Positions 13,489 through 22,248 of a DNA stretch of 38,252 nucleotides are shown here, one piece after another (within the stretch, counting starts at the first letter, position 1; each line of letters begins with the position of its first letter). This DNA comes from a virus: the IMG/VR virus record IMGVR_UViG_3300037993_000084, positions 1 to 38,252 of that record. One strand, given 5' to 3'. A program made the position numbers and the translations under genes. The notes under the pieces were generated by a model, which saw only the letters and a program-made list of their open reading frames with translations, searched no databases and was not told the origin of the DNA.

Positions 13489-14280
13489 ATGCCGCGTGAA
13501 CCACTCACTAAGCCCCTCTACAAAAACGTCATCCGGTTCCTTGGTGACGCTGGTAGCGCGGCTGACATCCGCCGTCGTAGGCGATGGACGGGGCAGACGA
13601 TGCGCCGCCTTGGTACCCCTGTGCTCATCAAGCACATGTATACCATCGATGATGTCAAGAAGAACCCGACCGAAGAGGAAATCCTCAACGGGACTGCTGC
13701 TCAACTAAGCACCAACTTTGATACCGCCTACGACCAATCGACCCACAACGACCCGTTCTCACATGGGGTGGGTTATGTATCGTGGGCCACAACGGAAGGA
13801 CTCGAACCGCAGGAATGGATCGCTCCTGACCCCAACGGACGCAAGCAGGCCAAACTCGTCCAAGGACCATACGAAGAAGGCTTTGTCCCGGCTCCGCTCT
13901 ATCGCGGCTATGGTCCGGGCTACCTGACCTACGTCATCCTGCCTGACGCTCCGGTCGATGTGTTCAAGCTCACAGACGAGGGCGCTCTCATTCGCACACA
14001 GCAGGCTCGCGTCAACCTCCCGTGGTACCCGGAAGTGGGAGACAACGACATCCTCATCACCGTCGAACTGGACGCCGCTGAGCGCATCATCAAAACGGGC
14101 ACCCGTTACCAGTTGAAGAAGGTCAACCCGGTCACCATGAGGGGCCGCGACAGGCTGGGACGACAGGAGCTAGGACAGATGATCGAGGGCGGAGGTAACA
14201 GGTACCGAGTGGGTCAGTTCTGCGAAGCTAACAAGGTGCCCGAGACTGAGCCGATCTATGAAGTGGAGACAGATCGATGA
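13489..14280 (+). CDS. Probable head completion / neck protein
   Basis: A 263-residue protein starting 9 bases after TACTACTGATAGGCT, with no clear Shine-Dalgarno box. It has a basic N-terminus (DIRRRRRWTGQTMRRLG), then a mixed beta body (PWYPEVGDNDILITVEL; RYQLKKVNPVTMRGRD). Proteins with an RRRWTGQ-like opening followed by a small beta barrel occur in phage neck blocks. It lies between adaptor and tail terminator candidates and overlaps the next gene by ATGA. The call is from context. Confidence 0.5.
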   Translation: MPREPLTKPLYKNVIRFLGDAGSAADIRRRRRWTGQTMRRLGTPVLIKHMYTIDDVKKNPTEEEILNGTAAQLSTNFDTAYDQSTHNDPFSHGVGYVSWATTEGLEPQEWIAPDPNGRKQAKLVQGPYEEGFVPAPLYRGYGPGYLTYVILPDAPVDVFKLTDEGALIRTQQARVNLPWYPEVGDNDILITVELDAAERIIKTGTRYQLKKVNPVTMRGRDRLGRQELGQMIEGGGNRYRVGQFCEANKVPETEPIYEVETDR

Positions 14281-15437
14281 GCGAAGAAATCGACACCAAC
14301 CAGAAAGACCAGCTTAGCGAGAAATCCGGCTTGCAGCAAGTCACGCCACAGTATCTCCCGCAGGCCACTCTACAGTACCGCACATTCCTCAAGCGATCCA
14401 TCACGGAGGGGTTGCAGAATGCGTTCGTCCAGTACGATGACGAAACACTAGAAGCGTGCAAGATCGGTATCGACTACCAGACCTCGCGCATCAACTTCCC
14501 GAACATCGTCGTCAAGTATTACGAGAAGTCGCTACAGAACGCAGGCGTGGGCCACAAAGAGTGGGGCAACAATGGTCAGCTTACCGAACTCATCGCGGAG
14601 GAAGTCACGATCAACGCGGCGGAAGCCAAGCTCGAAAAACTCGCCAGCACCGAGCCTCTGGTCGCTGGTGAAACCACTGTGCGCGGACCGGGGATCCCAC
14701 CGGAGACATTTGTCCAAGAGATAATCGACGGCACGTCCGTCTTCTTGAGCAACCACCCGGAACGGGACGTAGCCAGCGCTACGGTGCGGTTCAAATCGTA
14801 CACGTCAGACAAATACACCGAATACCACCATTACCGCTACAACGGTGACATCTCGCTTGAGATATACGGCATGAGTTCCGCCGACCGCGACCGCGTGTCT
14901 GACGCCGTGGTGGAGGTTGTCGCCATGGGCACCGTAGGCGTCGAGGGTCGGAGCTTTCAGGAACGCCTCTACAACACCATCGAACAAGCCAGCTTCCCGT
15001 ACTCGGCGTGGCACTTCATCGTCGTCAATACAGACATCCTCACCAACTATGGCGAGACAGAGGAACTAGCGCCATGGATGCCCGAGGACGTGTGGCTCTA
15101 CAAGACTGAGTACCGCTTCCCTGTGCAGGGCGAGTTCTACAGCATCACTCCGCTTGTCCCGGTGGCCGATCTTGCCCTCGTCAAGCAAGTGGATGTCCAC
15201 CCGTTCCACGAAGAGCGCGAATCCGGACAGCCCATTGACATCATCCCGGTCGGGGTCGAAGACGATGTGGTCCACATGAAGACTCCGGAGGAATACCCGG
15301 ATGAGGTCATCGCTCCCGCAGACTACCTCCACATCAAGAAGAAAGTCCGCAAAGTGGGTCAGGGCAAAGTGAAGTTCGAAGGATTGGAGGCAGGCTGCGG
15401 GTTCTCGGCCAGCCTGGTCCCGAGGTTCATCCCATGA
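14277..15437 (+). CDS. Probable tail terminator / neck protein
   Basis: 386 residues, beginning by ATGA overlap. It has a polar N-terminus and then mixed alpha/beta sequence (FLKRSITEGLQNAFVQYDDETL; DISLEIYGMSSADRDRVSDAVVEVV), which looks like the alpha/beta core of tail terminator or neck proteins. The C-terminal 80 residues are Val/Lys-rich. It is the last virion gene before the LAGLIDADG insertion and the sheath, where tail terminators are normally encoded. Confidence 0.45.
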   Translation: MSEEIDTNQKDQLSEKSGLQQVTPQYLPQATLQYRTFLKRSITEGLQNAFVQYDDETLEACKIGIDYQTSRINFPNIVVKYYEKSLQNAGVGHKEWGNNGQLTELIAEEVTINAAEAKLEKLASTEPLVAGETTVRGPGIPPETFVQEIIDGTSVFLSNHPERDVASATVRFKSYTSDKYTEYHHYRYNGDISLEIYGMSSADRDRVSDAVVEVVAMGTVGVEGRSFQERLYNTIEQASFPYSAWHFIVVNTDILTNYGETEELAPWMPEDVWLYKTEYRFPVQGEFYSITPLVPVADLALVKQVDVHPFHEERESGQPIDIIPVGVEDDVVHMKTPEEYPDEVIAPADYLHIKKKVRKVGQGKVKFEGLEAGCGFSASLVPRFIP

Positions 15438-15479
15438 GAGAACTGATTTCTTGGTCGGTACTTGCTGGTAAATGACGAT

Positions 15480-15893
15480 ATGGATAGAGATTTTGGTCAT
15501 TGGCTTGCTGGTTTCATTGATGGAGAGGGATGCTTCACCATCGTCAAAAATAGAGGATCCTGGCAATGCAATTTCGCGATATCCGTTCGGTCCGATGACG
15601 GTGCAATCTTGATACAGGCCCGCGATTGGCTACAGGCCGGTCACATCTATCAGGCTCCTCGTAACCAGGGGCGAAATCCCATGGTCGAGTGGCGTATTGG
15701 CAGTTTAGATGATTGTTTAGCCCTCATCCAGTTGCTAGACGAGTGTCCTCTTCGAGCCAAGAAGGCAGCCGATTATCGAATCTGGCGCGAGGCCATATTT
15801 GCCAAACAAGAAAGCGACAATCGCAAGATAGGATCCCTAGCCCAAGTCCTCAAAGCAGGACGGGCTTACAAACTCGCGTCATCGCCTTGGTAA
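15480..15893 (+). CDS. LAGLIDADG homing endonuclease
   Basis: 137 residues from ATG 15480 (TTG 15462 is possible). It has one canonical motif, HWLAGFIDGEGCFTIV (about residues 7-22), whose acidic residues bind the catalytic metal. It then shows the beta-strand saddle pattern (QCNFAISVRSDD, MVEWRIGS) and helices (CLALIQLLDECPL). A single motif means it should act as a homodimer. Free-standing single-motif enzymes cut 20-bp-class sites. It lies between the neck gene and the sheath. AT-rich codons (gat, aga, ata) differ from the neighbouring genes, a sign of transfer. Confidence 0.85.
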   Translation: MDRDFGHWLAGFIDGEGCFTIVKNRGSWQCNFAISVRSDDGAILIQARDWLQAGHIYQAPRNQGRNPMVEWRIGSLDDCLALIQLLDECPLRAKKAADYRIWREAIFAKQESDNRKIGSLAQVLKAGRAYKLASSPW

Positions 15894-15905
15894 TGGATGA
15901 GATTC

Positions 15906-17411
15906 ATGGCTCCTCACTACATCCCACCTGGCGTTACGATCACTGAGGCAGTACAGCCTCAGATTGTTCCTCTCGTCACATCCACCGCAGAACTCGTCAT
16001 CGTCGGTCAAGCCGGAGGCGTCCAGACACGAACGGACCAGATCGTCGTGGGCAAAGCAGGTACGGAACAGGCGCTTCCCTACCTAGCGCAAGTCCCGCAT
16101 ACCAAACTCGTTGGCGAAAAACCGATCAAAACGGTCATCAACACCTTCCACCCGTCAGAACCGTCCGGTTCCAAAGGCAAAGGCTACAAAGAAGGCGAAT
16201 CCTGGGAAATCAAATCCGAAAAGTTCGTGAACAAGGAAGGGGAACACCCGATCCCGGAGGGCACCGTGGTCAGCATCACCTACACCTTCATCGCGGGCAA
16301 CTACTACAACCCGATCCGGCTCTTCGATGCTTCCGAAGTCCAGTCGCGGTTCGGTGAACCCATCGTCGGCGGCAAAGTCGCCTCTCCGCTATCCCTAGCG
16401 GCAACCAAGGCATTTGAAAACGGAGCACAGACAGTCATCTGTCAGCCGTTGTTCAAGACCTCATCCGGCTCGCTCGAATACAACCAGCTTGGCTACATCG
16501 TCAACGGTGAAGCCCTGACCGAAGAAGAAGCCGAAGAACCGACGCATTGGGCCACGACCCTACAGGCTCTCGGTACCGTCGAAGTCATCGACATCCTCGT
16601 TCCGGTCAGCGGCGTCGAAGAAGTTCTCGACAAGGTGCTCCAACTAGAGCAGGACCGGGCGTACGAACAGCAGTACGTCTTTGGGGTCTACGGGACCGAC
16701 ACAACGGTCACTGCGAAAACCGCTGCCGAAATCCGCACACTGGCGAAAGCTCTTGCAGGCTACGCGAGCGGTGCGTACTCACAGCAGAACATCCTCATCA
16801 ATACCAGCAGCTTCAACGTCCGCGCTTCGCAGAGCGAAGAAATCCAGGTCGGCGGTCAGTACGTGGCCGCAGCCATCGCCGGTAAAATGGCTGGCTCACC
16901 GGCCTCACAGTCTCTCACCCGTCAGCCGATTGGCGGCTTCCGCGCTGTCAACGATCACCGCAACTCGTCTGAAAAGAACCTCGACGCCGAAAACGGCCTC
17001 ATGGTCGTGGAGGAAATCAAGGGCGGATCCATCCGCATCCGCCACGGCATCACCATCGACACCGAAGGTGGCGCTGCCCGCTCTGAGGTATCCGTGGTCA
17101 GGGCCAAGTTCAACGTCATCGAATCAATCCGTGAAACCCTCGAAAATCAGGTCATCGGCAAGATCATCGCTGACTCGAACTCTCCGGTCATCGTGCGCTC
17201 AGCCATCAGCGCTGTGCTAGCGGTGCTCGAAAGGACTCGCCAGATCGTCGGCTACAACATTCCGGAAGTCAAAGTGGCTTCTCTAGAACCGACGACTCTC
17301 GTCGCATCGTTCAGCTACCGTCCAGCCTTCACCGTCAACTACATCGACATCGTGTTCCAGCTTGATCTCTCAAGCCAGAGCGTGACCGTGTTCGAAGAAC
17401 AAAAAGTCTGA
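15906..17411 (+). CDS. Tail sheath protein
   Basis: 501 residues from ATG 15906, chosen because sheath proteins start like MAPHYIPPGVTITE; ATG 15897 would add MRF. The opening Y-x-P-G-V is the typical contractile sheath start. The C-terminal part (SVVRAKFNVIESIRETLENQ; then RQIVGYN and a strand-rich end) fits the conserved sheath C-terminal domain that links neighbouring subunits. It is followed 21 bases later by the tube gene, the invariant order for contractile tails. The sheath contracts to drive the tube through the host envelope. Confidence 0.85.
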   Translation: MAPHYIPPGVTITEAVQPQIVPLVTSTAELVIVGQAGGVQTRTDQIVVGKAGTEQALPYLAQVPHTKLVGEKPIKTVINTFHPSEPSGSKGKGYKEGESWEIKSEKFVNKEGEHPIPEGTVVSITYTFIAGNYYNPIRLFDASEVQSRFGEPIVGGKVASPLSLAATKAFENGAQTVICQPLFKTSSGSLEYNQLGYIVNGEALTEEEAEEPTHWATTLQALGTVEVIDILVPVSGVEEVLDKVLQLEQDRAYEQQYVFGVYGTDTTVTAKTAAEIRTLAKALAGYASGAYSQQNILINTSSFNVRASQSEEIQVGGQYVAAAIAGKMAGSPASQSLTRQPIGGFRAVNDHRNSSEKNLDAENGLMVVEEIKGGSIRIRHGITIDTEGGAARSEVSVVRAKFNVIESIRETLENQVIGKIIADSNSPVIVRSAISAVLAVLERTRQIVGYNIPEVKVASLEPTTLVASFSYRPAFTVNYIDIVFQLDLSSQSVTVFEEQKV

Positions 17412-17432
17412 TACGCATAGGTAATCTGTGAG

Positions 17433-18134
17433 ATGGCATCAGAATTCTTGAAATCCAGAGGTCGAGTCGGTGGTTCCGGCTTCACCGTATTCACCTTCGG
17501 CGGACAGCCAATCGCGTTCTGCCAGCAGGTGTCCTACACCAGCCCCCAGCCAGTCGGCGGAGGCGCTTCCCCTATTCAGCCGATGGACGAGCCGTACCCG
17601 GTTGAGATTATGACGCCCGCCGCAGCAGGCATGGGCCAAGTCGTACTCAACTTGTTCGAGCTTTTCGGATCCAACGGCATCGCATCGAAGGTGTGGGACC
17701 GTCTAGGTCTATCCCTCGGTGCCGGGTTCAGCGCAAGCAACCCATTCGGAGCCAACACTCCGGAAAACCAGTCAACGAACTTCACCCTCACAGGCGAAAC
17801 CGTCAAGAACGAACAGAGCGCACCATTTGCGGGCGCTGTGGACATCGTGGACGTGTTCGTCCGTCAGGCACAGACCGAAGCCCACAAGCTACAGATCGTC
17901 AAGATCGTTCGCCCGCTCAACCCGAACGGACCTCCGGGTAACGCCGAAGTCCAGCCGTACACAGAAGAGTACCACGGCTGCGCGATCACGAACATTCAGG
18001 ATGGCGAGCAGATTTCTGTCGGCACGATGGAAATCCTCAAGCAGATCACGGTCAACTTCTGCTACGTGACCCGTAACGGACAGACGAGCCTCGCGTTCAA
18101 ACTCCGTAACGACCCACTAGCCGCTGCTGGCTGA
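17433..18134 (+). CDS. Tail tube protein
   Basis: 233 residues directly after the sheath. The N-terminal strand motif is GSGFTVFTFGGQPIAFCQQV. A central helix (VVLNLFELFGSNGIASKVWD) and a C-terminal strand set (YHGCAITNIQDG, GTMEILKQITVNFCYV) match the single-layer beta-barrel layout of gp19-like tube subunits. The Pro/Gly-rich segment 35-65 and the insert 95-150 are missing in its paralogue at 13094. It forms the inner tube whose rings stack inside the sheath. Confidence 0.8.
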   Translation: MASEFLKSRGRVGGSGFTVFTFGGQPIAFCQQVSYTSPQPVGGGASPIQPMDEPYPVEIMTPAAAGMGQVVLNLFELFGSNGIASKVWDRLGLSLGAGFSASNPFGANTPENQSTNFTLTGETVKNEQSAPFAGAVDIVDVFVRQAQTEAHKLQIVKIVRPLNPNGPPGNAEVQPYTEEYHGCAITNIQDGEQISVGTMEILKQITVNFCYVTRNGQTSLAFKLRNDPLAAAG

Positions 18135-18162
18135 TTCAAGTTAGTCTAGAAAGGAGAGTAGT

Positions 18163-18504
18163 ATGGCTTTCGACAAGAAAGCATACATGAGGGAGTATCG
18201 ACCAAGGTATCGTCAAGAACATCCTGAGAAGAATCGCGACTATCAGAGGAAGCGCGAACAGGAAAGACGCGATCTATTCGCGGATATCAAGACCAAAGCC
18301 GGTTGTGCTCGATGCGGATACAAAGACAACCCATATGGACTAGAGTTTCATCATCGCGACCCAAGCGAAAAGAGTTTCCCTATCGCTCATGGTTCCAAAC
18401 GTTCCCTCAAAGCGATACTAGCAGAGATTGCAAAGTGTGATGTCCTTTGCGGTACATGTCATTCTATCGTAACTCACGATCCGGAGGTTAGGTCAAATGT
18501 CTGA
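18163..18504 (+). CDS. HNH homing endonuclease 5 (same type as HNH 2)
   Basis: 113 residues with AAAGGAGAG upstream of ATG 18163. A basic Arg/Tyr-rich N-terminus (YMREYRPRYRQEHPEKNRDY) is followed by CARCGY, the core LEFHHRDPSEKSF and CDVLCGTCHSIV. The domain order and residue spacing match HNH 2 at 6962-7432. It lies between tube and tail chaperone genes. Its last 8 bases overlap the next start, whose GGAGG box lies inside this gene. Confidence 0.85.
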   Translation: MAFDKKAYMREYRPRYRQEHPEKNRDYQRKREQERRDLFADIKTKAGCARCGYKDNPYGLEFHHRDPSEKSFPIAHGSKRSLKAILAEIAKCDVLCGTCHSIVTHDPEVRSNV

Positions 18505-19051
18505 GGAGACTCAGGAGCAAGGTGAGAAGGGACCAGAGAAGGTCGAACCGTTCAAGCTGTTCTCGCCACGTATTCAGGAGGCGGTACAGGGACTCTTGTT
18601 CCTGGGCCATTTGCAGAAGGATTTCAACTTCTGTGGACACAACTTCACGCTTCGCACCCTCCGCCCTGCGGAGAGAGCCGCTATCGCCGTGGTCATCAAG
18701 CCGTGGCGCGAAACCATCGCTGAGCCGGAAGTGTGGGCGAACGCTCAGGTGGCCGCAGCCCTTGTCTCCATCGACGGCTACTCTGACTTCTTGCAGCAGG
18801 CTGGACCCGACCTAGAGTCGCACGTTCGCGCACGACTGCGCTACATCACCAACTCAGAGACAGGCTGGTACGGACCGACCATCTCGTTCCTCTACGACTG
18901 TCTCCTTGGCATGGAAGACGAAGCGCTGAAAGCGCTGAACGAGCTACAAAATTTATCACAGAGGGATCTGGACCAATTGCGACCCTCGCCAGATTCCTTA
19001 GAGACACCGGGTACCTCACCCGACGAGACAACCTTGGACTTCCCCTCCTGA
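18497..19051 (+). CDS. Tail assembly chaperone, short form
   Basis: 184 residues in the zero frame; ATG 18497 has GGAGG upstream. It is rich in helices (LFSPRIQEAVQGLLFLGHL; TLRPAERAAIAVVI). It is placed between tube and tape-measure genes, where tailed phages encode the lambda G-type chaperone. At codons 152-153 it crosses the A AAT TTA slip site, and the last 31 residues after it are polar and Pro/Ser/Asp-rich. It probably binds the tape measure during tail assembly and is not in the virion. Confidence 0.8.
   Translation: MSEETQEQGEKGPEKVEPFKLFSPRIQEAVQGLLFLGHLQKDFNFCGHNFTLRTLRPAERAAIAVVIKPWRETIAEPEVWANAQVAAALVSIDGYSDFLQQAGPDLESHVRARLRYITNSETGWYGPTISFLYDCLLGMEDEALKALNELQNLSQRDLDQLRPSPDSLETPGTSPDETTLDFPS
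18949..18997 (+). promoter_or_regulatory. Programmed -1 ribosomal frameshift site
   Basis: The heptamer A AAT TTA (18949-18955, zero-frame codons AAT TTA) fits X XXY YYZ and would slip to AAA TTT. Eight bases downstream begins a stem of GGATCTGG (18964-18971) with CCAGAT-t-CC (18989-18997): 8 pairs, one bulged T, 17-base loop. The -1 frame is open from here through to 19296. Confidence 0.85.
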
Positions 19052-19296
19052 ACGCGCTCCACCTGGAACTGGTGCAGTACCTCGCCCAGCTAGACGAGGA
19101 GGCGAAGGACCGCGAAGCCGAAGGTGAAATGGAGCGCAACATCTTCGCGACCAACCCGGCTCTATGGAAGCACATGTACGCTCCGAACATGAACGAGGAC
19201 GGCGAAGTCATCCTCACACCGGGTAGCCCGGAGGAGTTGAAGGAAATGGCCGCAGAGTGGGGCTTGACACCCGAGGAAATAGCCGAACTCGGATGA
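18955..19296 (+). CDS. Tail assembly chaperone, frameshift extension (G-T type)
   Basis: This -1 frame (ITEGSGPIATLARFLRDTGY...) is open from well upstream of the slip site to the stop at 19296 and has no ribosome binding site of its own; the first codons in frame near 19072 are CTG/GTG. Fused to the zero-frame product it gives a protein of about 266 residues. The part is acidic and helical (LDEEAKDREAEGEMERN; SPEELKEMAAEWGLTPEEI). The gene order G, G-T, tape measure matches lambda and many myophages. The fusion is thought to bridge tape measure and tube subunits. Confidence 0.8.
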   Translation: MTEGSGPIATLARFLRDTGYLTRRDNLGLPLLNALHLELVQYLAQLDEEAKDREAEGEMERNIFATNPALWKHMYAPNMNEDGEVILTPGSPEELKEMAAEWGLTPEEIAELG

Positions 19297-19327
19297 TGAA
19301 ATAGCGAGGGGCGGGGCGTAATAGCTG

Positions 19328-21418
19328 ATGGCCGACGAATCTCCACAGCCGATTGATCCGCAGCGCTCGCTCAAACGTTCGCTTGACCAGCTAACGCAGG
19401 CGGTGCGGTCGATGAACAAGCACCTGGAATCCCTCGACGCTGAGGGCCAGGGCCAGTACATCGAGGGCCAGAAAGAGTCGAACGCAGCGAAAAAGATCCC
19501 CAAAGCATCGTGGTCTATGCAGGAGGCTAGAAAACCCTCCTCCCAGCTACAGCAGCCGGGTTCACTCAACCCCGACGCCTCTATCTCTGACGCGATTGCG
19601 TCGATCAAGTCGGCCTACGAGAACCAGAATGTGAACGCGGTTCAGCGGGCCGCTGATATGGTCAATAAAGCGGGCACCATGAGGCTACCAGAAGCGGAAG
19701 CTCAGGAAGCCAAAGAAGACGAAGCGAACTACTACCAGGAACTCCAAGACAAGCGCATGACTGGCCTGGGATGGATGACCCCCGACAAGATGGAAAAGCT
19801 GCGCGCAGAAACTCCGCATCTCAAGGGCTACTCCTACGGCAATTGGGAACGCAAAGCAAGGGTCGTTGAAAGCCGAGTCGGTGGAGCGCAAGCCTACGCA
19901 ACTAAAGCCGCAGCCAAGATGGGTGAAGAAGGTCACGAAGGACTGGCGAATGCTTTCGGAAGTGTTGCCAAGGGCGCAGGCAAGATAGAAGAAAATGCCA
20001 TGCCTATCGTCATTGGCGTAGACATGGCAAAGCGAGCCTGGGCAGGAATGGAAAAGGGACAGAGGAACGTTATCGAAGGTACGGGCCTGGGCTACTCCGG
20101 TGAAGGCGTACCTGGCGGTCAGTTCCTACCAGGAGGTATTCGTAACCCGCTGGCTCTCTTCACCGAAGCTGGTCAGCAAGGGTTCGGCATCAAAGCCGCT
20201 GCCATCGAAAACGCCCTCAAGGGTAACCTTGGGTTCGGTGAATCCGCCAAGCTGTCTGAAAACCTCGCCAGCCTGGGATTCAGCAACCGACACGGCAGCG
20301 GTATCCCAGGCTTCCTCGGCCTGGACAACAGCGGTCGCAACCAAGAACTTGTGGAACTCGGCAGCAAAGCGAAACGAGAGGGCTTGCCGGAAGCCGAGTT
20401 CGTGAAAATGGCCGAAGGCATCAGGTTCGGTGGAGGTTCGATCAAGCAGTTGAACGAAAACATCAACGGGCTAGGCGAAGCTGCCAAGAATGCTGGAACC
20501 AGCACGAAGGTACTGGCCGAAAGCATGAACGAATACGCCGCCCTCACCGAAAAGGAAGGACCGAAAACAGCGCAGGAACGCAAGGGCAGGGAAATCTTCG
20601 AAAACACAGGTAGGCCCGCGAAGCTGACTGCCGAAGTGAACAACACGGCGCTAGGCAAGGCGACGGCTGGTCGCTACGGGATCCTCCCTGGCACCATTGG
20701 CAACACCAAAGGTGACTTCCAGAACGCCATTGAATTGCAGACCATCGAACAGGCCGCTCACATGACGCGCGGTGGTGTGGTAGCTCACATCACGAACCCG
20801 GAAACTGGTGAAACGATCACCAGCGGTAACTCGAAGGAAATGCAAGCTGCCGAAATGTCCAAAATCTACGGCATCCCGCCGCAGCTAGCGATGCTGTATC
20901 TCAACGACCCGAAGAAGTTCAAGCAGTCCGAGTTCGCGGGCGGTGAAATCTCCAACCACATCAAGCGTCTACAGGCCGAGCAGAAGTCAGGTCTGCCAGG
21001 ATACAATCAGGGAGCCGAATGGGGCAAGCTGTGGGGTGCCACGGACGATCTTATCACCGCAAAGCAGTACCAGGCCGACTACAAGATCGACAAAGGAGGC
21101 ATCAAGTCACAGCAGGCGTTGCAGGCGCAGGTTGACGAAGCCAAAGAAAAGCTCAATGAACAGCAGGGCAACGGTCAGGGCGAAATCACACTCAGCAAGG
21201 AAGCTCAGCGATTCTTCAAGCTCAACATGCCGAAACAGTATGCGAAGTTCCAGAAGGAACGTGAAAAGGAAGAAGGCAAGTCGGGAGCGCAAGGAGCTAC
21301 GAAACCAAGTACGGGCAAGACCTCGATACCAGGAGAAGCCTTGGGTGCTCTAGGCAACGCGGCTCAGGCGGGGGCCGAAGCTCTGCCTAACCTCGCTCTT
21401 CACGCCTTCCTACCGTAA
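19328..21418 (+). CDS. Tape measure protein
   Basis: 696 residues, the first long gene after the frameshifted chaperones. It has a predicted coiled N-terminus (SLKRSLDQLTQAVRSMNKHL), long Ala/Lys/Glu helices, and Gly-rich central parts with hydrophobic turns (GLGYSGEGVPGGQFLPGGI). At about 1.5 angstrom per residue it would set a tail of roughly 100 nm. No muralytic domain is seen; those are in the hub. GAGGGGCGGGG lies upstream, and the start follows TAATAGCTG. Confidence 0.8.
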   Translation: MADESPQPIDPQRSLKRSLDQLTQAVRSMNKHLESLDAEGQGQYIEGQKESNAAKKIPKASWSMQEARKPSSQLQQPGSLNPDASISDAIASIKSAYENQNVNAVQRAADMVNKAGTMRLPEAEAQEAKEDEANYYQELQDKRMTGLGWMTPDKMEKLRAETPHLKGYSYGNWERKARVVESRVGGAQAYATKAAAKMGEEGHEGLANAFGSVAKGAGKIEENAMPIVIGVDMAKRAWAGMEKGQRNVIEGTGLGYSGEGVPGGQFLPGGIRNPLALFTEAGQQGFGIKAAAIENALKGNLGFGESAKLSENLASLGFSNRHGSGIPGFLGLDNSGRNQELVELGSKAKREGLPEAEFVKMAEGIRFGGGSIKQLNENINGLGEAAKNAGTSTKVLAESMNEYAALTEKEGPKTAQERKGREIFENTGRPAKLTAEVNNTALGKATAGRYGILPGTIGNTKGDFQNAIELQTIEQAAHMTRGGVVAHITNPETGETITSGNSKEMQAAEMSKIYGIPPQLAMLYLNDPKKFKQSEFAGGEISNHIKRLQAEQKSGLPGYNQGAEWGKLWGATDDLITAKQYQADYKIDKGGIKSQQALQAQVDEAKEKLNEQQGNGQGEITLSKEAQRFFKLNMPKQYAKFQKEREKEEGKSGAQGATKPSTGKTSIPGEALGALGNAAQAGAEALPNLALHAFLP

Positions 21419-21426
21419 GGGTCACC

Positions 21427-22248
21427 ATGAGTGAAGTCATCTTCAACCATAGCAAGACCGGCAAGCTGGTGATGCCCATCGGCCTGAACGGTGTCTCCTG
21501 GGCGTACATGCTCAATACCGCAACCTTCAATACCTACGGCGGCGAAGTGGTGCAGATCCTTAGCTGCTATATCGACGCTCTCACCGTCGAGGGAGATGTC
21601 AAGCGTTACAAAGATGCCGAGGAAGTGTACGAATTCTTCGCCGCGTACTTCACTGCTGCGACACAGGGAGCCACGGCAGAACACAACGGCCAGGAAGGGG
21701 TCTTCGAACAGGAGCCGATGTCTCTTGAATACCCGGACCGAGGGTGGACCTTCTGGATCCAGCCGATGTCCGCACCTGGCTTTCTGTATGGCAAGAACGT
21801 AGTGACTCCGAAATGGAGAATGCAGGCGTGGATCGTGGACCGAGGATTGAACAACGAAGAGTTGAAACAGTACGTCGGTGAATACGCACAGAAACAGATC
21901 GCAGAACTCGGTGGGCGCTTCAACCTCACCGGAGAACTCTCACCTGTGTCCGGTGACCCAGCCAACAACCCGTTCATCGCTCCTCTTGTTCCGAAGGTGT
22001 CGGAACCGAACGCCAAAGGCGAATACGAATTCGAACCTGTCAAGGCGGAAGAAGTGCAGTCGAACGTGGAACGCCTCGCTGACTTCTACACCAGCCTGAT
22101 CCCGTCGTACCTCAAAGGCGACTTCGCAGACGTGACACAGGTGTCAGGATCATCACCCATCTTTAGCCAGCCGGGTTCACCTACGACGGAAGAACGTGCG
22201 GCGGAAAAGGGCAACGTTGAACAGACGACACAAGGGTCGATCCAATGA
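21427..22248 (+). CDS. Tail/baseplate protein, unknown type
   Basis: 273 residues with AAGGG upstream of ATG. The first 150 residues are mixed alpha/beta, with YKDAEEVYEFFAAYF and YPDRGWTFWIQPMSAPGF. The C-terminal 70 residues are polar and Glu/Ser/Thr-rich. It lies between tape measure and hub, where myophages encode hub-proximal or tape-measure-end proteins (for example gp48/54- or LysM-type). No motif allows a firmer call. It overlaps the next gene by ATGA. Confidence 0.5.
   Translation: MSEVIFNHSKTGKLVMPIGLNGVSWAYMLNTATFNTYGGEVVQILSCYIDALTVEGDVKRYKDAEEVYEFFAAYFTAATQGATAEHNGQEGVFEQEPMSLEYPDRGWTFWIQPMSAPGFLYGKNVVTPKWRMQAWIVDRGLNNEELKQYVGEYAQKQIAELGGRFNLTGELSPVSGDPANNPFIAPLVPKVSEPNAKGEYEFEPVKAEEVQSNVERLADFYTSLIPSYLKGDFADVTQVSGSSPIFSQPGSPTTEERAAEKGNVEQTTQGSIQ

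Noticed and set aside
18961-18993. H-type pseudoknot after the slip site
   Set aside because: Two crossing 5-bp stems can be drawn, but loop lengths (11 and 1) are unfavourable; the 8-pair bulged stem at 18964-18997 is simpler and better spaced.
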